Part shown: in pieces, positions 22,973-30,439 of the stretch
Numbering within the stretch: position 1 is the stretch's first letter
Layout: every line of letters begins with the position of its first letter
Source: Bacteroidales bacterium UBA1215
Lineage (GTDB): Bacteria; Bacteroidota; Bacteroidia; Bacteroidales; WCHB1-69
Direction of reading: 5' to 3'
Length of the DNA stretch: 43,878 nt
Assembly (NCBI GenBank): GCA_002309475.1
Contig: DBXJ01000018.1
Span: 1-43,878 of the forward strand
Notes under the pieces: generated by a model
The model's input: only the letters and a program-made list of their open reading frames with translations
Database searches by the model: none
Told to the model about the DNA's origin: nothing
Made by a program: the position numbers and the translations under genes

Positions 22973-24385
22973 TTAGTAGCCGAGTGTTTTCAACATGGAT
23001 TTGTAACTTTGTTCTTTGGCAAACAATTTGGTGACAATTTCGCCCACTTCATCATCGGCACTGTCGTATTCTCTGTCGATAATTACATGCTTAGGAGCGG
23101 GAATCAAACAATGTTGAATGCCACCATAGCCGCCCACCGATTCCTGATAGGCACCGGTGTGAAATAAACCTATGTATTGAGGTGTTTCGTCGTTGGTGAT
23201 TTTGGGTAAGAATATAGCATTCAAATTAGATTCTGAATTGTAATAGTCTTGACTGTCACAAGTTAATCCGCCGAGAAAAACTCTCTCATATTCTTTATCC
23301 CAATTGTTGATAGCTAATGGAATAAATATTTGATTTATTGCCCAAGCATCCGGCAAAGTAGTCATAAAAGAACTGTCAATCATATTCCACAACTCTCTAT
23401 CATTTTGTTTCTTTTGATTCAAAATAGAGTAGAGTACCGCTCCGGATTCGCCAACGGTAAAAGATCCGAATTCAGTGAAAATATGCGGTTCTTCCACTCC
23501 GTTACGGTTGCACATTGTTTTTATTTGAGCAATAATCTCCTCAGTCATGTATTCATAGTCGTATTGAAACGATAAAGAACGTTTGATAGGGAAACCGCCG
23601 CCGATATTTAGTGAATCCAATTCCGGTGCAATCTTTTTTAATTCGCAATATACATTGACCGATTTTGACAATTCGTTCCAATAATAAGCCGTGTCTTGTA
23701 TTCCGGTATTGATGAACATGTGCAACATCTTCAATTCAAATTTCGGATTGTGTTTGATTTTTTCTTTATAGAAAGGAATAATATCATTGTATCTGATTCC
23801 TAAACGGGAAGTATAAAATTCAAATCTTGGTTCCTCCTCTGATGCTATACGAATACCTAACTTACATTTGCCATCCAAGATGGAATTAAGTTGGTCGAAT
23901 TCTAACATATTGTCTAAAACGGGAATGATATTTGTATATCCTTCGTGCACCAAATTGACGATTCCTTCTATGTATTGAATGCGTTTGAAACCATTGCAGA
24001 TGATGAAATTGTTTTTGTCAAACAATCCTTGTTCGTTCAATGATTCAATAATGTGCAAGTCGAAAGCGGATGATGTTTCAATGTGAACATCATTTTTCAA
24101 CACTTCTTCCAAAACAAAGTTGAAATGGGAACTTTTTGTGCAATAGCAATAATGATAATCGCCTTGATAGTCGGCTTTGGCCATGGCCACATTAAACCAA
24201 CGTTTGGCTTTTTGAATATTTTGTGAAATTTTCGGTAAATAAGTGATTTTTAATGGAGTACCATATTGTTTGATGATGTCCATTAAATCAATATTATTGA
24301 AAAATAAGGTGCCATCTTCTACTCTAAATTCCTCTTGTGGAAACTCATAGGTCTGCTGAATTAAGTCTATATACTTGTTTTTCAT
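22973..24385 (-). CDS. speA: PLP-dependent arginine decarboxylase, Bacteroidota short type
   Basis: This 470-residue protein has the alanine-racemase-like PLP barrel of group IV decarboxylases. The PLP lysine is in HYCYCTKSSHFNFV, the glycine-rich phosphate loop is LNIGGGFP, and EFGSFTVGESGAVLY and CDSQDYYNS complete the site. It closely resembles the flavobacterial enzymes annotated as arginine decarboxylase (about 460 residues, much shorter than E. coli SpeA). Product would be agmatine for polyamine synthesis. A related specificity (ornithine, lysine or diaminopimelate) cannot be fully excluded from sequence. It is the first gene of the speA-sdaA operon. Confidence 0.8.
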   Translation of the reverse strand: MKNKYIDLIQQTYEFPQEEFRVEDGTLFFNNIDLMDIIKQYGTPLKITYLPKISQNIQKAKRWFNVAMAKADYQGDYHYCYCTKSSHFNFVLEEVLKNDVHIETSSAFDLHIIESLNEQGLFDKNNFIICNGFKRIQYIEGIVNLVHEGYTNIIPVLDNMLEFDQLNSILDGKCKLGIRIASEEEPRFEFYTSRLGIRYNDIIPFYKEKIKHNPKFELKMLHMFINTGIQDTAYYWNELSKSVNVYCELKKIAPELDSLNIGGGFPIKRSLSFQYDYEYMTEEIIAQIKTMCNRNGVEEPHIFTEFGSFTVGESGAVLYSILNQKKQNDRELWNMIDSSFMTTLPDAWAINQIFIPLAINNWDKEYERVFLGGLTCDSQDYYNSESNLNAIFLPKITNDETPQYIGLFHTGAYQESVGGYGGIQHCLIPAPKHVIIDREYDSADDEVGEIVTKLFAKEQSYKSMLKTLGY

Positions 24386-24422
24386 ATACTTATTTATTTA
24401 AGGTTGATAATTTTAACACCTG

Positions 24423-24430
24423 CAAAAGTA
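24423..24430 (-). promoter_or_regulatory. -7 promoter box for speA-sdaA
   Basis: TACTTTTG on the minus strand lies 37 nt before ATG 24385. Confidence 0.65.
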
Positions 24431-24544
24431 TAAAAAAAATAAATAGTAATACAAAAATATGCAAAGTAATTTACTTAGATTGATAAAAAAAAATAAATCC
24501 AAGTAAGTTGGATTGAAAATTTTGAGGTAAAAAAATAAAATTAT

Positions 24545-25132
24545 TTATTGATACAAGTGTTTTTTTAAGATAAAAGAAAGGACGGTTGCAGGAAGCAAAT
24601 CCTCAACATGTTCTCCGTTTTTTATTTTAGAGCGAATTTCAGTAGATGAAATATTGATAAATGGCATGGAGGTGTATATAATATCTCCTTTGAGGTTGGT
24701 AATTGTTTGTTTGTTACGAGGATATACATACAAAGCGTGATTTTGAAGTATTTCTTCGTAATTTTTCCATTTGTCAAAACAAGCTAAATTGTCGCCGCCA
24801 ATGATTAATGAAAATTTGTTGTCGGGATAGATTTGTCTGAGTTTTCTTAAAGTGATGTAGGTATAGGATGGTTTAGGTAAATCAAACTCTATATTTGATG
24901 TTTGAAAATCCTCGCAATGATTTTGCTTGTTGTATTCATCTACAACAGCCTGTACCATTTCCAATCTTAAAGTTTCATCAATCAGGTCTTCTGCCTTTTT
25001 TAGGGGGTTGTTGGGAGAAACTAAAAACCAAATTTGATCAAAATGATATTTTTTGAGCATAGTTGTCGCCACTTGCAGGTGTCCGTTGTGAAAAGGATTG
25101 AAGGAACCGGAATAGAGACCTATATGCATCAT
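24545..25132 (-). CDS. nadD: Nicotinate-nucleotide adenylyltransferase NadD
   Basis: The 195-residue enzyme joins ATP and nicotinate mononucleotide to form deamido-NAD. The nucleotidyltransferase motif GLYSGSFNPFHNGHLQVA is at the N-terminus and ISSTEIRSKI near the C-terminus. The start is either of two adjacent ATGs (25132 or 25129). It begins 11 nt after the 3' end of tRNA-Ser, with no promoter between, so its mRNA is probably freed by tRNA processing. Confidence 0.95.
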   Translation of the reverse strand: MMHIGLYSGSFNPFHNGHLQVATTMLKKYHFDQIWFLVSPNNPLKKAEDLIDETLRLEMVQAVVDEYNKQNHCEDFQTSNIEFDLPKPSYTYITLRKLRQIYPDNKFSLIIGGDNLACFDKWKNYEEILQNHALYVYPRNKQTITNLKGDIIYTSMPFINISSTEIRSKIKNGEHVEDLLPATVLSFILKKHLYQ

Positions 25133-25143
25133 TTACAAGATAG

Positions 25144-25233
25144 TGGCGGAGAGACAGGGATTCGAACCCTGGGTCCGCATAAGCGAACAACGGTTTTCGA
25201 GACCGCCCCATTCGACCACTCTGGCATCTCTCC
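25144..25233 (-). tRNA. tRNA-Ser (anticodon CGA)
   Basis: Read on the minus strand, the acceptor stem GGAGAGA pairs with TCTCTCC, followed by G and an encoded CCA. The anticodon loop CTCGAAA gives CGA, which reads UCG serine codons. The long variable arm (GTTCGC / GCGGAC) is the class II mark of serine tRNAs, and the T-loop TTCGAAT is normal. A -7 box lies 13 nt upstream. The 3' end is 11 nt from nadD. Confidence 0.98.
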
Positions 25234-25245
25234 TTATAATCTGTG

Positions 25246-25253
25246 CAAAAGTA
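25246..25253 (-). promoter_or_regulatory. -7 promoter box for tRNA-Ser and nadD
   Basis: TACTTTTG on the minus strand lies 13 nt before the tRNA 5' end. It lies between the acyltransferase stop and the tRNA. Confidence 0.7.
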
Positions 25254-25284
25254 GTAAAAAAAAATGAGAAAAAATTACTTTTTC

Positions 25285-26439
25285 TTATTTATTTTCTAAA
25301 AAAGCTTTTACCGGATTGGCATATATTTCCAATAGTTTTTGTTTCATCTTAAAATAGCTGACATCGTCAACATTGGATTGCTTTTTGATATGTTGGTTGA
25401 AATCACGCTTGGAAAATTCTGAATAATAATTTTGAAATTCCGTGGTATTGTTCAAAATATCGTAGGCAATGTGATTGTTGGGCCATAAACGATAATTGCT
25501 ATACATTTGTTTGTCTATCAAGGAACAAACATATTGAATTTTGTCATTATCGCACGAAAAACTCAAGCTTTCGTCAATTTGTTCATTGATGATTCTGCCG
25601 AATTGCAAGTGAACACGACCCTTGTAGGAGAAAATTCCTGTCATAATGCTTTTGAAATCTTCGTCGGGAAGTTTCACATATTTTTTCATTTTTTCTTTGA
25701 GAATCAATTCTCTGGCTTTCATTTGGTCGCATGGCTCAAATTCATAAGAAATGGTAACCGGCACAATATTCAATTCACGAATAGAGTCGTAGATATCTAC
25801 ATTTTTCTTGCTGGAATACAGCATTTTCAATACACTTTGTTGTGTTTTGTCGTATCCGTCTTTAGTTCGGCCATTTCTTTGTGCCAACCAAACAGAACAT
25901 TTGTCTTCGCAGATACTTTTTCGAATATAATTCGATACCAAATTGGAATTGGCAAGAATCTGCCGTGCTGAACCCGTACGAGTGATGGTAAACATGTTGC
26001 CGCATTTGGCAATATCGGTGAATATGGGTGCTGTCAGCAAATTGTCGCCGATGCAACTTCTGCAAATTTTTAAATCGTTGTCGGTTAAAAATATCTGCAG
26101 TAGTGCAGAATCCATGATAATGTCTCTGTGATTGGCAATATATAGATAGGCTTTGTTAGGGTCTAATTTGCCGAAACCGCTCACCGAAAAATTGTCAATA
26201 CTTCTTTCCTTGAAAGTACGGCAGATTTCTATCAAAATTTCTTTCTGCATTTGTTCGGTTGTCCGGATTTTGCGGACTTTTTTTACCAAAACATTGATAG
26301 GTACGTCCGGTAAAAAGTTGGTCAGCGATGTGATAAAACCTTTGCTTTGCAGCATTCTATTGATAGCATAAGGAATTTCTTCGTCAGTATAAGGGCGAAT
26401 TTCCTTGTAAATATCTTGATTTAATTTTTGTTTTGCCAT
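25285..26439 (-). CDS. PlsC-like glycerolipid acyltransferase
   Basis: The 384 residues contain a glycerol-phosphate acyltransferase core: YIANHRDIIMDSAL (block I) and VWLAQRNGRTKDGYD (block III, where most PlsC have FPEGTR). The catalytic His-Asp pair here is spaced HX5D, not the usual HX4D, so the Asp may come from another position (HRD). The likely role is adding an acyl chain to a lysolipid or glycerol phosphate at the inner membrane; the substrate is unclear. It starts 6 nt after the ribF stop and is the last protein gene of the ruvX operon. Confidence 0.75.
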   Translation of the reverse strand: MAKQKLNQDIYKEIRPYTDEEIPYAINRMLQSKGFITSLTNFLPDVPINVLVKKVRKIRTTEQMQKEILIEICRTFKERSIDNFSVSGFGKLDPNKAYLYIANHRDIIMDSALLQIFLTDNDLKICRSCIGDNLLTAPIFTDIAKCGNMFTITRTGSARQILANSNLVSNYIRKSICEDKCSVWLAQRNGRTKDGYDKTQQSVLKMLYSSKKNVDIYDSIRELNIVPVTISYEFEPCDQMKARELILKEKMKKYVKLPDEDFKSIMTGIFSYKGRVHLQFGRIINEQIDESLSFSCDNDKIQYVCSLIDKQMYSNYRLWPNNHIAYDILNNTTEFQNYYSEFSKRDFNQHIKKQSNVDDVSYFKMKQKLLEIYANPVKAFLENK

Positions 26440-26445
26440 AGTTTT

Positions 26446-27201
26446 TTAAGATATTAATATTAATGAATATAAATCCTTGTCAAATTTTTTGTCGATAATG
26501 ATTTCTGTGTCTTTGATGACTGCTTCGCAGGGCATTTGGTCAATAAGGACATGGTAAGTGCCATTTTGAGGTAGTACTTTTTTATGGTCAATAATAGAAA
26601 ATAGAGTTCTATTTTCTTGGTTTTCAAATTTTTTAATAGCAATAGAATAGCTGTAGCCCAGCAACTTGTTTGCCAAGGCGATGTCGCCGTTTTGCAAATG
26701 GCGGCGAATAATGGTGGAACTGATATTTTCGTTGTGAATTTTTTGCTGTTCTACATTGATAATATGTATTTTGTTTTGATTCAAAGCCGTCAAACTATTA
26801 AAATTTCCTTCTTTGTTTTTTCCGAAACTATGGTTGAAACCCATTACAATTGATTGTATATTAATGTGTTTTAAAAGAAAGAAATAGAAATCTTGATAGG
26901 ATAGATTGGCGGTTTGTTTGTCGAAATTTAAATATAAAATATTGTCAATATGGAATCGGGCTATCAGTTGATTTTTTTCTTCTATAGTGTTTAATAGTTT
27001 TAGTTGATAATCCGGGTCTATCACCGCTCTGGGGTGGGTGCTGAAAGTTACTACCAGAGATTGTCCGCCAATATTTTCGGCTTCTTGAGCGAGTTTTTGT
27101 AGAATCTGGTGGTGTGCCAAATGCACACCATCAAAACTTCCAACACTTATTGCCATTGGAATATTGCTATTTATCTGCTCGATATGGTTGTAAATATTCA
27201 A
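26446..27201 (-). CDS. ribF: RibF-family FAD synthetase with degenerate riboflavin-kinase domain
   Basis: Normal RibF is a ~310-residue bifunctional enzyme; this one has 251. The N-terminal FMN adenylyltransferase domain is intact: SVGSFDGVHLAHHQIL, VTFSTHPRAVI, MGFNHSFGKNKEGN and ISSTIIRRHLQNGD. After LLGYSYSI the kinase domain is cut to about 70 residues. It lacks the ATP/Mg motif GFPTAN and the later GTRPT-type and Glu-containing segments; only VLPQNGTYHVLI resembles the family. I infer it makes FAD from FMN but is unlikely to phosphorylate riboflavin. No frameshift is needed to explain this, since the next gene follows at once. Confidence 0.8.
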   Translation of the reverse strand: MNIYNHIEQINSNIPMAISVGSFDGVHLAHHQILQKLAQEAENIGGQSLVVTFSTHPRAVIDPDYQLKLLNTIEEKNQLIARFHIDNILYLNFDKQTANLSYQDFYFFLLKHINIQSIVMGFNHSFGKNKEGNFNSLTALNQNKIHIINVEQQKIHNENISSTIIRRHLQNGDIALANKLLGYSYSIAIKKFENQENRTLFSIIDHKKVLPQNGTYHVLIDQMPCEAVIKDTEIIIDKKFDKDLYSLILIS

Positions 27202-27204
27202 AGA

Positions 27205-27726
27205 TTATTCTTCTAATGTATCTGTTGTTTCAGTTTCAAATGATTTTACAATTTCTTCCGGTGACATGCCTAAATATTTGATAGACATACGGGCATCGTT
27301 GGCCATATAGTGGTCAGGATATCTTTCTATAAAATCCTCATAGGCAATTTTTGCAGTGAAAATATCATAGAGCACCCCTTCAAAAGTATAAGCCCGATAA
27401 TAATATACTTCCGGCAATTTTTCAAAGCCGGGATAAGTTTCTATCAATCTGTCAAAATCGTTGATGGCCTCATCGCCGTGACCAAGTTTCATGTAAATGC
27501 TACCGGCTCGCAATAAATATTCCGGTGCCAAGGAATCGTCAGGGTAGTCGGCTATATATTTGTGGTAGGAAGTTATTAAATTGTTTAATTTGACGGTGTC
27601 AAATCCTTCGTAGCTTTCTTCTTCTAATGCACTGATGGCTTTAGCATCTTTGCTTGCCGATGAACATGCTGACAATAAAATGCTTACAGCAACTATTATA
27701 CAAAATGTTATATTTCTTTTCATCAT
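27205..27726 (-). CDS. TPR-containing outer-membrane lipoprotein (BamD/YbgF-like)
   Basis: The 173-residue protein has a type II signal peptide with lipobox LSAC at about residue 21. Tetratricopeptide-like helices follow, with repeats such as EYLLRAGSIYMKLGHGDEAINDF and an ERYPDHYMANDARMSI segment typical of BamD/YbgF proteins. It is too short to be full BamD (about 250), so a scaffold or cell-envelope partner role is more likely. It sits 2 nt after def and 3 nt before ribF in a tight operon. Either of two adjacent ATGs may be the start. Confidence 0.75.
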   Translation of the reverse strand: MMKRNITFCIIVAVSILLSACSSASKDAKAISALEEESYEGFDTVKLNNLITSYHKYIADYPDDSLAPEYLLRAGSIYMKLGHGDEAINDFDRLIETYPGFEKLPEVYYYRAYTFEGVLYDIFTAKIAYEDFIERYPDHYMANDARMSIKYLGMSPEEIVKSFETETTDTLEE

Positions 27727-27728
27727 GA

Positions 27729-28280
27729 TTATTTGTTAGGTTTGGTTCTATAAAAAGTTCTCATTCTGCCATATATAATATCTTTCAATTTCCCTTTCAG
27801 CAAAGTACGTTTGAAAGGGGATAGGCGGTCGATGAAAGTTTTGCCCATTATATGGTCGTATTCGTGTTGGATTACTCTGGCGGGCATGCCGTCAAAAGTT
27901 TGCGTGTGTTCGACAAAATCTTCATCTAAATAAGTGATGGTAATGGTGGATTTTCTGATTACATCTTCGTTAATGCCGGGCACCGACAGACAACCTTCTT
28001 TAAACATTTCATCCGTGCCGGTTCTGTCTGTAATTTCCGCATTGATAAATGCTTGTTTTACAGGTGTTATATTCGGGTCGTCTTCCATTTCGGTGGTGTC
28101 AATCACAAATATATTGATCGATTTGCCGATTTGTGGGGCAGCGAGACCGCATCCTCTTGCATGATACATGGTTTCAAACATGTCGGCAACCAATTGTTTG
28201 ATGTCAATTTCGTCTTTTTCAATGTCTTCCGCTTCTTTTTTTAGAATGGGATTTCCATAAACAACAATAGGATATATCAT
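27729..28280 (-). CDS. def: Peptide deformylase
   Basis: This 183-residue metalloenzyme removes the formyl group from the N-terminal Met of new proteins. All three motifs are present: GCGLAAPQ (43-50), EGCLS (95-99, metal ligand Cys97) and QHEYDH (138-143, ligands His139 and His143 with catalytic Glu140). The metal is normally Fe2+. The start overlaps the ruvX stop by 4 nt (ATGA), indicating coupled translation. Confidence 0.97.
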   Translation of the reverse strand: MIYPIVVYGNPILKKEAEDIEKDEIDIKQLVADMFETMYHARGCGLAAPQIGKSINIFVIDTTEMEDDPNITPVKQAFINAEITDRTGTDEMFKEGCLSVPGINEDVIRKSTITITYLDEDFVEHTQTFDGMPARVIQHEYDHIMGKTFIDRLSPFKRTLLKGKLKDIIYGRMRTFYRTKPNK

Positions 28281-28711
28281 TTTTCTTGTGTATTTTTAAA
28301 TGCTAAACTTTCTAAATAGGATTGTAAGATAATTGTTGCACTAATGGCATCCACTAATGCTTTGTTTTGACGGGCTTTTTTTCCTAAGCCGGCGTCTATC
28401 ATGGTCTGAAAGGCCATTTTTGATGTAAATCTTTCGTCCATGCGTTCTATGGGAATGTCGGGAAATGTTTTTTGTAATTGCTTCAAAAAAGGATTGATAA
28501 ATTTGGTGGATTCAGAAGCTTTGTTGTTGACTTGTTTGGGTTCGCCGACCACCAACAAATCTACATTTTCCTTGGCAATATAATTTTGTAGAAAAGTAAT
28601 CACTTCCGCACTTGGAATTGTCGTCAAAGCATTCGCTATCAGACGATTTTCGTCTGTAACTGCTATGCCGACACGCTTTTGTCCATAGTCTATTGCCAAT
28701 ATCCTTCCCAT
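28277..28711 (-). CDS. ruvX: RuvX/YqgF-family Holliday junction resolvase-like nuclease
   Basis: The 144 residues form the RNase H-like YqgF fold: ILAIDYGQKRVGIAV with the first catalytic Asp, LLVVGEPKQ, MDERFTSKMA and ALVDAISATIILQSYL with the last acidic residue. The family acts in 16S rRNA 5' end processing and has been linked to Holliday junctions. It is the first gene of the ruvX-def-TPR-ribF-acyltransferase operon, 19 nt after a -7 box. Confidence 0.95.
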   Translation of the reverse strand: MGRILAIDYGQKRVGIAVTDENRLIANALTTIPSAEVITFLQNYIAKENVDLLVVGEPKQVNNKASESTKFINPFLKQLQKTFPDIPIERMDERFTSKMAFQTMIDAGLGKKARQNKALVDAISATIILQSYLESLAFKNTQEK

Positions 28712-28730
28712 TTATTAATAATATAAACTG

Positions 28731-28738
28731 CAAAAGTA
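28731..28738 (-). promoter_or_regulatory. -7 promoter box for the ruvX operon
   Basis: TACTTTTG on the minus strand lies 19 nt before ATG 28711 and heads five tightly packed genes. Confidence 0.7.
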
Positions 28739-28854
28739 CTAAAAAAAAATAAGAATGACACTTTTTTGTTTACTTTTGTTCATTTTTTGGCAGAATGGGG
28801 TAGTGAACAAAAATTTTTCTTTGTAAATCATTTTTTTTATTTAAAGTTTTTTTG

Positions 28855-28862
28855 TATATTTG
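28855..28862 (+). promoter_or_regulatory. -7 promoter box for the 28894 lipoprotein
   Basis: TATATTTG lies 31 nt before ATG 28894 and matches TAnnTTTG. Confidence 0.6.
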
Positions 28863-28893
28863 CAAATTGAAAATTTATCACAAATAACAAAAA

Positions 28894-29409
28894 ATGAAAA
28901 CGAGATACAAAATAATGCCCATGGTGGCAATGGCAGTCTTGCTTGTTGCAGGAATAGTCCTTTTTGCAAGATGTGAGAAGGAAGAAAATATTAAAGACAC
29001 TAAGGAAAATCCAAGTGTTGATCCTTCTAATTTTATTAATTCCAATGATACTTCATTCATGGATATTACAACGATACTTTGTCCATGTGTCAATTCGTCT
29101 GATTTTATCAAATCCAATGACACTATGTTGTTAATTAATAACAATCAACAGTTGAATCAATTGTGTGCAAATACTCCAGCTATTGATTTTTCAAAACAAT
29201 CGTTGCTACTAATTAAAGGAGTATCAACTTCCGGAATAGATACCATCAAAACTAATTTTGAAGAGAACATCAATGCTACCTATAGTTTATCTATTCATGT
29301 TATACAAGATATGACATGTGTAGTCCAAGGATGGTATAAATGCTATTTAGTACCTAAAATCAGTTCTTTACAAGATATTTCGGTGATTATCACTTATGGT
29401 AAATTTTAA
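28894..29409 (+). CDS. Orphan lipoprotein-like exported protein
   Basis: The 171-residue product has a hydrophobic N-terminus (MVAMAVLLVAGIVLFARCEK) ending in a weak lipobox (FARC). The mature part begins EKEENIKDTKENP and is polar, with repeated NSNDT/KSNDT phrases and cysteines in LCPCVNSSDF and DMTCVVQGWYKCYL. I recognise no family. It has its own promoter box, and the next gene has another, so it is probably expressed alone. Confidence 0.65.
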   Translation: MKTRYKIMPMVAMAVLLVAGIVLFARCEKEENIKDTKENPSVDPSNFINSNDTSFMDITTILCPCVNSSDFIKSNDTMLLINNNQQLNQLCANTPAIDFSKQSLLLIKGVSTSGIDTIKTNFEENINATYSLSIHVIQDMTCVVQGWYKCYLVPKISSLQDISVIITYGKF

Positions 29410-29418
29410 ATTTTTTTA

Positions 29419-29426
29419 TATCTTTG
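29419..29426 (+). promoter_or_regulatory. -7 promoter box for the 29526 lipoprotein
   Basis: TATCTTTG lies 99 nt before ATG 29526, leaving a leader of about 90 nt. Confidence 0.55.
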
Positions 29427-29525
29427 CAAAATGAAATAAAGCCAAATTGGATAGTTTTAATGTAACCTTTGTTGCCATAAACTATCAATGAGGAGAAAAA
29501 TTAGAGATTGCCAAAAGAGTCAAAA

Positions 29526-30341
29526 ATGTATAAGAAATATTATTGGATTTTGTTACTTTTGCTTTTTTCTTGTAAAAATAAGTTTTGCGAGACAAATGAA
29601 ATTTGTAAAGAAAAAGTATATACGGATGAATATGGATATTGTGTTTTTCCAATCAATGATAAATTTTATACTATCAAACAATGGGACGAAGATTTTTTTG
29701 ATATTTTTCCTACTGATGATTCTATAAGGTCGTCTCAAACCAATCGAATTTTTTACAAGCAGATACTTAATTCTTGTAATTTAGAATACGACACAATTGA
29801 AATGGCAAATTGTATTGAAATTCCGAGACACAATATTGGATTTTTATACAATTTAAGAATTGTTGATACAAATTGGGAGGTTGCATTGTATTATCCATCC
29901 GGTGAAAAAGAAATTAAAGGAACTTATTCTTTCAATATAACTAGACCTGAAAACAAAATCTTTAAAGGAGTTTTAAACAAATTTAAAAACAATGCAAAGG
30001 AAAACTATTATCCTATTCAAAACAACAGTTTGTTTTTTCAAGGAAACCCTGCTCCTGCCATTTATTTGAAAATACAATCAAAACAAGAACAAACAGAATA
30101 TTTTGGACCAATTACACCAATTTCTTGCGATTCTGTTGCCAATTTCGATATGCTTTCTCAAATCACTACTATAATCCTTAGAAATCATATTTTATATGAT
30201 AGCAAGGACAATAAAATTAGCGATACAATAATGCTATTAGATATTAGAAAGCGATTTGATTTTTATGTTAGCAAAGATTGTTGTACCGGATTTGTTGTAA
30301 AAGATTTTGATAATCTAATTCCTCCGTCTTCTCCCAATTAA
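29526..30341 (+). CDS. Orphan lipoprotein, function unknown
   Basis: From ATG 29526 the protein has 271 residues and begins MYKKYYWILLLLLFSCKNKF, a short signal peptide with lipobox LFSC. An ATG at 29508 adds six residues and weakens the signal. The mature part is rich in aromatic residues and Asn/Asp, with cysteines in CETNEICKE and SKDCCTGF. I recognise no domain. It is low in GC and has few features beyond export. Confidence 0.65.
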   Translation: MYKKYYWILLLLLFSCKNKFCETNEICKEKVYTDEYGYCVFPINDKFYTIKQWDEDFFDIFPTDDSIRSSQTNRIFYKQILNSCNLEYDTIEMANCIEIPRHNIGFLYNLRIVDTNWEVALYYPSGEKEIKGTYSFNITRPENKIFKGVLNKFKNNAKENYYPIQNNSLFFQGNPAPAIYLKIQSKQEQTEYFGPITPISCDSVANFDMLSQITTIILRNHILYDSKDNKISDTIMLLDIRKRFDFYVSKDCCTGFVVKDFDNLIPPSSPN

Positions 30342-30404
30342 TATTGTATAGTAATAATAAAGAATATCTCTAAAAATAGATAAGAATAATTCAACAAAAA
30401 ATGT

Positions 30405-30412
30405 TATTTTTG
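30405..30412 (+). promoter_or_regulatory. -7 promoter box for the T9SS BNR protein
   Basis: TATTTTTG lies 27 nt before ATG 30440; it overlaps codons of a longer frame from 30401, which argues against that longer start. Confidence 0.6.
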
Positions 30413-30439
30413 CAAAATGAAATATTAATATTAATTGTT

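Noticed and set aside
25034..25352. ORFs on the plus strand over the tRNA (MAERQGFEPWV type)
   Set aside because: They are the antisense of tRNA-Ser, a well-known source of false proteins.
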